A stretch of DNA of 5,081 nt. It comes from Pseudomonadota bacterium (lineage in GTDB: Bacteria > Pseudomonadota > Gammaproteobacteria > Xanthomonadales > Xanthomonadaceae). Under the pieces are notes generated by a model. That model had not been told where the DNA came from and made no database searches. It worked only from the letters and a program-made list of their open reading frames with translations. The stretch lies in contig JANXZP010000222.1 of the NCBI GenBank assembly GCA_025355485.1, positions 1-5,081 of the forward strand, read 5' to 3'. The translations under genes and the position numbers were made by a program. Every line of letters begins with the position of its first letter. Position 1 is the stretch's first letter. Shown here one piece after another: positions 1 through 5,081 of this stretch.

Positions 1-163
1 GTACAGCTGCTTCGGCGAGCGCATCGGGCAGGGCAAGGAAAACGCGCGGCAATACCTCAAGGAAAATCCCTCGATGGCGAGGGATCTCGAAACGAAACTG
101 CGCGAGAAGTTCGTGCCGGGCCTGATCATCGGTGCGGTCGCTGCCGAAGAAGCCGAGGCCTGA
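1..163 (+). CDS. recA: Recombinase RecA, C-terminal end (5' truncated by window)
   Basis: Only the last 53 codons are present, read from base 2 to the TGA at 161-163. RecA is the ATP-dependent strand-exchange protein of homologous recombination, and its filament on single-stranded DNA triggers LexA self-cleavage in the SOS response. The visible part begins YSCFGERIGQGKENARQYL, matching the conserved RecA block (E. coli YSYKGEKIGQGK), followed by a helical segment with a KEN-P-MA pattern and a short tail ending AAEEAEA. The tail is less acidic than in E. coli, where it dampens RecA activity. The ATPase core and the LexA-controlled promoter lie outside the window. recX follows 63 nt later on the same strand, the usual pairing. 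Identification rests on the C-terminal motif plus recX next door and is secure. Confidence 0.95.
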   Translation, partial: YSCFGERIGQGKENARQYLKENPSMARDLETKLREKFVPGLIIGAVAAEEAEA

Positions 164-196
164 TCGCGGATCGCACATTTTGCGATGGGCAGGTGA

Positions 197-239
197 ATTC
201 TCCGTTCGTGGTGGGCTTGTCGAACCATGGACGGAGAAT
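197..239 (+). promoter_or_regulatory. recA-recX intergenic stem-loop covering first recX ATG
   Basis: Bases 197-212 pair with 224-239 in an unbroken 16-bp stem (14 Watson-Crick pairs and two G-U pairs) around an 11-nt loop at 213-223. The outer nine pairs are ATTCTCCGT / ACGGAGAAT. No T-run follows, so it is not a standard intrinsic terminator. The ATG at 227 lies inside the 3' arm and would be hidden when folded. In E. coli a terminator between recA and recX keeps RecX low by partial readthrough. This hairpin may do a similar job at transcription, translation or RNA processing, which is inference. Confidence 0.6.
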
Positions 240-799
240 CCCACAACCGAATGAATCGCTGTGGTGATGGGCGCGATGTGAAGAGACGCCACTCCGGGCT
301 TGGCAGAACCGATGCGGCAGTCGATAGGCCGCCCATCGATCCCTACCAGAAAGCACTCGGCCTGCTGGTGCGGCGCGAACATTCGCGGCGCGAACTCCAG
401 CGCAAGCTGGCCGATCGCGGCGCCGAACCCGCGAAGTCAAACGATGCACTCGATCGGCTGGCCGAACTCGGCTATCAGGATGACGGCCGCTTCGCGCGTG
501 CGCTCGCGCGTACTCGAGCTTCCGCCGGTTACGGTCCACAGCGCATCCGAGCCGAACTAGGTACACATGCCCTGACGGCCGAGCAGATCGCGGTCGCGCT
601 GGGTGCCTGCGAAACCGACTGGCCCGCCGCCGCACGCGAACTGGTCGCGCGCCGTTATCCGGGCGCAAAGCTTGCCGATCCCAAGCAGCGCCGCAAGGCG
701 ATCGACTTCCTGCTGCGCCGCGGTTTTGACCATGCGAGCGCGTTTGCTGCGGTCGGCGCGCGGCAAACGTCATCGGACGACGCATCCGAAGAAGATTGA
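227..799 (+). CDS. recX: Regulatory protein RecX
   Basis: RecX is a small all-helical protein that binds RecA filaments and limits their growth and ATPase activity. The family core starts near residue 39 (PYQKALGLLVRREHS) and continues with RRELQRKLADRG (54-65), then LGYQDDGRFARA and a GYGPQRIRAEL block, then a C-terminal RRKAIDFLLRRGFDH helix pair, the usual three repeated three-helix modules. From ATG 227 the protein is 190 aa, longer than typical xanthomonad RecX (about 160). No start has a good Shine-Dalgarno. ATG 227 sits in a stem-loop, while ATG 251 (182 aa) and GTG 278 (173 aa) fall outside it and bring the length closer to the family. The first roughly 35 residues look non-conserved. 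It ends in an acidic tail, SSDDASEED. It is probably cotranscribed with recA under LexA control. Function is secure; the start is not. Confidence 0.93.
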   Translation: MDGESHNRMNRCGDGRDVKRRHSGLGRTDAAVDRPPIDPYQKALGLLVRREHSRRELQRKLADRGAEPAKSNDALDRLAELGYQDDGRFARALARTRASAGYGPQRIRAELGTHALTAEQIAVALGACETDWPAAARELVARRYPGAKLADPKQRRKAIDFLLRRGFDHASAFAAVGARQTSSDDASEED

Positions 800-809
800 G
801 GCCACCGCG

Positions 810-838
810 CTGACCCGTCCGGCGCGGCCTGCTACTCT
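810..838 (+). promoter_or_regulatory. Candidate alaS promoter
   Basis: CTGACC (810-815, 4 of 6 matches to TTGACA) is 17 nt from TACTCT (833-838, 3 of 6 matches to TATAAT), with a TG one base before the -10 element (830-831) as in extended -10 promoters. Transcription would begin near 845, giving a leader of about 118 nt before the alaS ATG. An inverted pair GGCGC (821-825) / GCGCC (854-858) flanks the -10 region. E. coli AlaRS represses its own gene through a palindrome around the start site, so this is worth noting, but a 5-bp dyad in GC-rich DNA is weak evidence. Confidence 0.4.
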
Positions 839-962
839 TGCATCTGCGCTGCGGCGCCCCCGCTTGCCCCGTTCTGTTCTGCCCGCATTACGTCTTGTGC
901 GGCGATCTGATGCCCGCACCGATTCCGCTGCCAACCCCATTCCTTTGCGAACACCTAAGTCC

Positions 963-3647
<2,685 letters not shown>

Positions 3648-3654
3648 CCACGTC

Positions 3655-3676
3655 GGCACGATTCGTGTGCCATTTT
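3655..3676 (+). terminator. Weak candidate terminator after alaS
   Basis: GGCAC (3655-3659) pairs with GTGCC (3667-3671), extendable by a G-U pair, and is followed by ATTTT. It lies 7 nt after the alaS stop codon. The stem is short and the T-run is only four bases, so it may act as an attenuator giving partial readthrough into csrA, or do nothing. Confidence 0.35.
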
Positions 3677-3685
3677 GGGCATTTA

Positions 3686-3714
3686 TTGCACATGAACATG
3701 GCGACCGATACCAT
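3686..3714 (+). promoter_or_regulatory. Candidate csrA promoter
   Basis: TTGCAC (3686-3691) and TACCAT (3709-3714) are separated by exactly 17 nt in the alaS-csrA gap. They match 3 of 6 and 4 of 6 consensus positions. Transcription would start near 3721 and give a leader of about 90 nt that includes the GGA-rich region before csrA. It is supported by spacing and by a local AT-rich patch in GC-rich DNA. E. coli csrA also has promoters in this gap, which fits but is not proof. Confidence 0.4.
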
Positions 3715-3776
3715 CGTGCTAAGCAACCTGACCGCGACGGCACCCGCCGCCGCACTCTGGCGATGTCAGGCGCACG

Positions 3777-3807
3777 CCCCGGGATGGACGCCGGGGAAGG
3801 AGAAGGA
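3777..3807 (+). promoter_or_regulatory. csrA leader: GGA hairpin and Shine-Dalgarno, probable CsrA autoregulatory site
   Basis: CCCCGG (3777-3782) pairs with CCGGGG (3791-3796) around the loop GATGGACG, which contains AUGGA, a match to the ANGGA core bound by CsrA in hairpin loops. Five GGA triplets occur in 26 nt (3782, 3786, 3795, 3799, 3805). Two overlap the purine-rich ribosome site; AAGGAG at 3797-3802 lies 7 nt before the csrA ATG. Each CsrA dimer binds two GGA sites, and E. coli CsrA represses its own translation by binding its leader over the Shine-Dalgarno. The layout predicts the same here. Confidence 0.65.
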
Positions 3808-3809
3808 AG

Positions 3810-4055
3810 ATGTTGATCTTGACCCGTAGGGTGGGCGAAACCCTGATGATCGGCGATTCGGTGACCGTTACAGTACTCGGCGTGAAGGGCAACCAAGTGC
3901 GCATCGGCATCACCGCGCCGAAAGACGTCGCGGTGCACCGCGAGGAAATCTTCCAGCGCATCCATCGCGGCGAGCATCCAGCGACAGGATCGCACGCGCC
4001 CGATGCAACGCCCGATGGCGCCGACCCATATTCCGGTTTACCTGCGCCTGCTTAG
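3810..4055 (+). CDS. csrA: Carbon storage regulator CsrA/RsmA
   Basis: CsrA is a dimeric RNA-binding protein that binds GGA motifs in mRNA leaders to block or stabilise translation, controlling carbon flux, motility, biofilm and, in plant-pathogenic xanthomonads (as RsmA), virulence. Residues 1-55 are nearly identical to E. coli CsrA: MLILTRRVGETLMIGD, the VTVLGVKGNQVRIG strands, and VHREEIFQRI with the RNA-contacting R44. Residues 56-81 form an extra Ala/Pro/Asp-rich tail (…HAPDATPDGADPYSG…) of no clear similarity. It makes the protein 81 aa against 61 in E. coli and about 70 in xanthomonads, and is probably disordered. A strong Shine-Dalgarno, AAGGAG, 7 nt upstream fixes the start. The gene lies between alaS and tRNA-Ser, the usual gammaproteobacterial position. 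No good intrinsic terminator follows; the nearest hairpin, GCCGA-TTGG-TCGGC at 4084-4097, lacks a T-run. Confidence 0.97.
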   Translation: MLILTRRVGETLMIGDSVTVTVLGVKGNQVRIGITAPKDVAVHREEIFQRIHRGEHPATGSHAPDATPDGADPYSGLPAPA

Positions 4056-4159
4056 CCGGTATCCTGCGCAGCCGGTCGCGACAGCCGATTGGTCGGCAGA
4101 TCGAACACCTGCGCTTTCGACCCATCCGCGCGAGGCCGCGCTGGTTGCAACACCACGAA

Positions 4160-4228
4160 TCCGGAAAGATGCCCGAGAGGTCGAAAATTCGCGGTTTCGA
4201 TCTGCTAGGCAGATCGAGTGAATTTTCG
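4160..4228 (+). pseudogene. tRNA-Ser 5'-end remnant fused to a hairpin
   Basis: Bases 4160-4185 match 4291-4316, the start of the real tRNA-Ser gene plus 3 nt, at 24 of 26 positions. The copy keeps the TGCCCGAGAGG part of the D arm. It loses the 3' D-stem GGG, replaced by AAATT, so the arm cannot close. Further on, CTGCTAGG (4202-4209) resembles the anticodon loop CTGCTAAGG, and GATCGAG (4213-4219, with T at 4219) resembles the start of the T arm, but the spacing is wrong and no 3' acceptor or CCA is present. No -10 element sits in front. Best read as a decayed or partial tRNA-Ser copy. A recent short duplication is the alternative. Confidence 0.55.
4182..4228 (+). repeat. Two-step inverted repeat within the tRNA-Ser remnant
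   Basis: Outer arms CGAAAATTC (4182-4190) and GAATTTTCG (4220-4228) are perfect complements. Inner arms TCGATCTGC (4197-4205) and GCAGATCGA (4209-4217) are also perfect, with a 3-nt TAG loop. Between them is only a small uneven internal loop (6 nt on one side, 2 on the other), giving 18 base pairs in 47 nt. No T-run follows the outer arm, so it is not a classic terminator. It could be the 3' structure of the csrA transcript or a processing site. Confidence 0.6.
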
Positions 4229-4278
4229 GGCGAGGCAGGAAGCCGAGCGGAGTCAGCTAAATGCACGTATCAGTGTCG

Positions 4279-4284
4279 TAAAAT
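4279..4284 (+). promoter_or_regulatory. Candidate -10 element for tRNA-Ser
   Basis: TAAAAT (5 of 6 matches to TATAAT) lies 9 nt before the first base of tRNA-Ser, predicting a start near 4291 and a very short leader. No convincing -35 is found 16-18 nt upstream (around 4255-4262). Promoter activity would need a UP-like element or an activator, or the tRNA is partly made by readthrough from csrA. Confidence 0.4.
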
Positions 4285-4293
4285 TCAAGTTCC

Positions 4294-4386
4294 GGAGAGA
4301 TGCCCGAGAGGCCGAAGGGGCTCCCCTGCTAAGGGAGTATCGGGTCAAAAGCCTGATCGAGGGTTCGAATCCCTCTCTCTCCGCCA
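4294..4386 (+). tRNA. tRNA-Ser, anticodon GCT
   Basis: A complete 93-nt class II tRNA with encoded CCA. The acceptor stem GGAGAGA (4294-4300) pairs with TCTCTCC (4376-4382), then discriminator G4383 and CCA (4384-4386). The anticodon stem CTCCC/GGGAG (4321-4325 / 4333-4337) encloses CTGCTAA with anticodon GCT (4328-4330), reading AGC and AGU serine codons. A long variable arm (TCGGG paired with CCTGA) and a GAGGG/CCCTC T-stem confirm the serine type. The position after csrA equals E. coli serV, also GCU. Its last 16 nt form part of the left arm of a 33-bp palindrome, and its last 19 nt recur in the repeats downstream. Confidence 0.97.
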
Positions 4387-4538
4387 GATACGCAAAAGGC
4401 CCCGAGTGGGGCCTTTTGCGTATCTGGCGGAGAGAGAGGGCCTAGATGCGAACCCTCCGGTTCGACAAATTCGTCAGGAACGAATTTGGACAGCCGCAGG
4501 CTGGCCCCGAAGGGGTGAGGCCCAAGGATGGGCCGAGC
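4368..4538 (+). repeat. tRNA-3'-end tandem repeat, unit 1 (171 bp)
   Basis: This unit starts with the final 19 nt of tRNA-Ser (AATCCCTCTCTCTCCGCCA, 4368-4386) and runs through the terminator palindrome to 4440 and a tail to 4538. The tail holds a 9-bp hairpin (4466-4474 / 4480-4488), a CCCC-GAA-GGGG hairpin (4505-4515) and a GGCCC-AAGGAT-GGGCC hairpin (4519-4534). Unit 2 begins directly after it with the same 19 nt. The layout is like the E. coli tyrT rtT repeats, which also begin with a copy of the tRNA 3' end. Confidence 0.8.
4371..4440 (+). terminator. tRNA-Ser terminator inside a perfect 33-bp palindrome
   Basis: Bases 4371-4403 and 4408-4440 are perfect complements around the loop GAGT (4404-4407). 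The core AAAAGGCCCC / GGGGCCTTTT is a typical bidirectional intrinsic terminator, with TTTT at 4414-4417. The stem continues a further 23 bp outward into the tRNA 3' end. The distal arm 4429-4435 reads GGAGAGA, identical to the tRNA 5' acceptor strand. If RNA polymerase stops at the T-run, the outer stem is never made; if it reads through, the outer stem competes with tRNA folding. Confidence 0.8.
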
Positions 4539-4687
4539 AATCCCTCTCTCTCCGCCATATACGCAAGGGCCCCGCGAGGGGCCTTTTGCATATGTGGCGT
4601 GAGAGGGATTTGATGAGAACCCAGTTCGTCCGCAACGAATTTGGACAGGCGCAGGCTGGCCCCGCAGGGTGAGGCCACGGATGGGCC
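4466..4687 (+). other. Candidate structured RNA: hairpin trio repeated twice, with ANGGA loops
   Basis: Units 1 and 2 each carry the same three hairpins in their tails. First: CAAATTCGT-CAGGA-ACGAATTTG (4466-4488), with a weaker equivalent at 4622-4643 that keeps TTCGT/ACGAA plus a G-U pair. Second: CCCC-GAA-GGGG (4505-4515) and CCC-GCA-GGG (4661-4669). Third: GGCCC-AAGGAT-GGGCC (4519-4534) and GGCC-ACGGATG-GGCC (4673-4687). Base changes and small indels between the copies mostly leave the stems pairable. The third loop shows ANGGA both times, the motif recognised by CsrA/RsmA. No dedicated promoter is seen; transcription would come from tRNA-Ser readthrough. Expression and function are unproven. 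Confidence 0.3.
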
Positions 4688-4691
4688 GAGC
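4539..4691 (+). repeat. tRNA-3'-end tandem repeat, unit 2 (153 bp)
   Basis: It starts with the same 19 nt of the tRNA-Ser 3' end (4539-4557), then ATACGCAA and a terminator-like stem GGCCCC-GCGA-GGGGCC-TTTT (4568-4587). The outer palindrome is imperfect: AATCCCTCTC (4539-4548) pairs with GAGAGGGATT (4601-4610), and CGCCA with TGGCG. The tail from about 4634 is very similar to unit 1 from 4479, including AACGAATTTGGACAG, GCAGGCTGGCCCCG and GGATGGGCCGAGCAATCCC. It is shorter than unit 1, mainly because of losses in the palindrome's outer arm and the early tail. Confidence 0.8.
4568..4587 (+). terminator. Terminator-like hairpin of repeat unit 2
   Basis: GGCCCC (4568-4573) pairs with GGGGCC (4578-4583) around GCGA, followed by TTTT (4584-4587). 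It is the counterpart of the tRNA-Ser terminator core and could stop transcripts that read through the first one. Confidence 0.55.
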
Positions 4692-4745
4692 AATCCCGCA
4701 TATCCTCTGCGCCAGATAAGCATGTGGCTCCGAAGGGGCCTCGCG
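4692..4745 (+). repeat. Decayed third repeat unit
   Basis: After the AATCCC at 4692-4697 comes a diverged tRNA-Ser 3' end (CCTCTGCGCCAGATA, 4704-4718) and a weakened terminator stem, GGCTCC-GAA-GGGGCC (4726-4740), with no T-run directly after it. Similarity to the other units ends by about 4745 and the tail hairpins are absent. The order is intact unit, imperfect unit, decayed unit, moving away from the tRNA gene. The bases from 4746 to 4778 show nothing else I recognise. Confidence 0.6.
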
Positions 4746-4778
4746 TTTCCTGTAAGGCCATTCCATGTCGTGTGGCAA

Positions 4779-4807
4779 TTGACGCCACCCCACACCATCC
4801 GCATAAT
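4779..4807 (+). promoter_or_regulatory. tRNA-Arg promoter
   Basis: TTGACG (4779-4784, 5 of 6) and CATAAT (4802-4807, 5 of 6) are separated by 17 nt, and the tRNA starts 12 nt after the -10 element. The bases after the -10 (TGCGCGC, 4808-4814) are GC-rich, like the discriminator of stable-RNA promoters under stringent (ppGpp/DksA) control. This is the best-formed promoter in the window. Confidence 0.82.
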
Positions 4808-4819
4808 TGCGCGCTGCAT

Positions 4820-4896
4820 GCGCCCGTAGCTCAGTTGGATAGAGTACCAGGCTACGAACTTGGTGGTCGGGAGTTCGAATCTCTCCGGGCGCGCCA
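4820..4896 (+). tRNA. tRNA-Arg, anticodon ACG
   Basis: A complete 77-nt tRNA with encoded CCA. The acceptor stem GCGCCCG (4820-4826) pairs with CGGGCGC (4886-4892), followed by discriminator G4893 and CCA (4894-4896). The anticodon stem CCAGG/CTTGG (4847-4851 / 4859-4863) encloses CTACGAA with anticodon ACG (4854-4856). The first anticodon base is normally deaminated to inosine by TadA, so this tRNA reads CGU, CGC and CGA. The T-arm is GGGAG-TTCGAAT-CTCTC. E. coli has tRNA-Arg(ACG) genes (argV and others) at the same place after serV, so the order looks ancient. It has its own promoter and terminator. Confidence 0.97.
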
Positions 4897-4912
4897 GACA
4901 ATCGGTCAAGGC

Positions 4913-4935
4913 GGGGTGCTTAGGCACCCTTTCTT
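4913..4935 (+). terminator. tRNA-Arg intrinsic terminator
   Basis: GGGTGC (4914-4919) pairs with GCACCC (4924-4929) around the loop TTAG, extendable by one G-U pair, and is followed by TTTCTT (4930-4935). It begins 17 nt after the tRNA-Arg CCA and probably ends that transcript before tRNA-Pro. Confidence 0.75.
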
Positions 4936-5004
4936 GTCTCAGGCACCCACGATGGTGTTGCATCGATGCGCAAGCTCGATGCGACCTGCGTGACACACAA
5001 CAAG

Positions 5005-5081
5005 CGGGGCATAGCTCAGCCTGGTAGAGCGCCAGCTTTGGGAGCTGGATGTCGAGAGTTCGAATCCCTCTGTCCCGACCA
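5005..5081 (+). tRNA. tRNA-Pro, anticodon TGG
   Basis: A complete 77-nt tRNA ending on the last base of the window. The acceptor CGGGGCA (5005-5011) pairs with TGTCCCG (one G-U pair), then discriminator A and CCA (5079-5081). Its C1 fits bacterial proline tRNAs. The anticodon stem CCAGC/GCTGG (5032-5036 / 5044-5048) encloses TTTGGGA with anticodon TGG (5039-5041), which reads CCA and, when modified, most proline codons. Between the tRNA-Arg terminator and this gene I see no good sigma-70 promoter, only an 8-nt direct repeat TCGATGCG (4963-4970, 4976-4983) and a palindrome GCATCGATGC (4960-4969). Its promoter is therefore unclear. Confidence 0.96.

Noticed and set aside
603..962. In-frame upstream extension of alaS by 120 codons, overlapping recX
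   Set aside because: The added residues have no AlaRS similarity and overlap recX in another frame; the frame is open only because stops are rare in GC-rich DNA.
4084..4097. GCCGA-TTGG-TCGGC hairpin as the csrA terminator
   Set aside because: Only five base pairs and followed by AGATCG without a T-run.
4145..4672. Plus-strand open frame across tRNA-Ser and repeat units 1-2, Arg-rich and internally repeated
   Set aside because: It runs through a tRNA gene and two terminator palindromes. The basic repeated composition recalls the protamine-like peptide proposed for E. coli rtT, but no start signal or codon pattern supports translation.
4368..4745. CRISPR array
   Set aside because: Only two good units of 153-171 bp, with no short repeat-spacer pattern and no cas genes.
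4368..4745. Attachment sites of a present-day integrative element
   Set aside because: The repeated tRNA 3' ends look like att cores, but the segments between them are only about 150 bp and no integrase gene is in the window. Kept only as an origin hypothesis.
4329..4901. Minus-strand open frame of 190 codons with GEIRTPDHQVRSL and GERGIRTLDQAF segments
   Set aside because: It is antisense to tRNA-Arg, the repeats and tRNA-Ser. These peptide strings are well-known products of translating tRNA genes on the wrong strand, so it is not a gene.
4442..4996. Minus-strand open frame containing RPERFELPTTKFVAWYSIQL
   Set aside because: Another antisense-tRNA-Arg translation artefact; the rest covers the repeat units and has no ribosome site.

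Overview
The window is an ordered, GC-rich chromosomal block from a gammaproteobacterium. It runs recA (3' end), recX, alaS, csrA, tRNA-Ser(GCT), a tandem repeat array, tRNA-Arg(ACG), tRNA-Pro(TGG). All protein genes and tRNAs lie on the + strand. The order recA-recX-alaS-csrA-tRNA-Ser(GCU)-tRNA-Arg(ACG) is the same as in E. coli (recA-recX-alaS-csrA-serV-argV). High GC, strong RecX and CsrA similarity to xanthomonad proteins as I remember them, and xanthomonad-like gene lengths suggest Xanthomonadales (Xanthomonadaceae or Rhodanobacteraceae). The species cannot be named from the sequence.

Layout. 1-799 is the SOS recombination pair: the RecA C-terminus, then its modulator RecX, separated by a strong 16-bp stem-loop that buries the first candidate recX ATG. 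800-962 is a leader with a plausible alaS promoter. 963-3647 is full-length alanyl-tRNA synthetase with catalytic, editing and DHHA1 parts; a short GC-poor stretch with unusual residues lies between the catalytic and editing parts. 3648-3809 holds a weak terminator, a possible promoter, and a csrA leader with five GGA motifs, one of them in a hairpin loop just before the Shine-Dalgarno. 3810-4055 is csrA with a longer C-terminal tail than in E. coli.

4056-5081 is a tRNA region with structure beyond the tRNAs. A 26-nt near-copy (24/26) of the tRNA-Ser 5' end lies 131 nt upstream of the real gene, fused to a long hairpin. Downstream of tRNA-Ser are two units of 171 and 153 bp plus a decayed third. 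Units 1 and 2 each start with the last 19 nt of tRNA-Ser and continue into a terminator-like palindrome. Unit 1's palindrome is a perfect 33-bp stem whose second arm repeats the tRNA's own 5' acceptor strand. The tails of units 1 and 2 carry three matching hairpins; the last shows an ANGGA sequence in its loop in both, the motif bound by CsrA/RsmA, whose gene is about 0.4 kb upstream. The arrangement resembles the E. coli tyrT rtT repeats. A CsrA-binding or tRNA-trailer RNA made here is a hypothesis, not a demonstrated function.

The genes link DNA repair (recA/recX), translation (alaS, tRNAs) and post-transcriptional control (csrA). The clearest regulatory logic visible is probable CsrA autoregulation, a well-formed tRNA-Arg promoter with a GC-rich discriminator, and possible hairpin limitation of recX expression.
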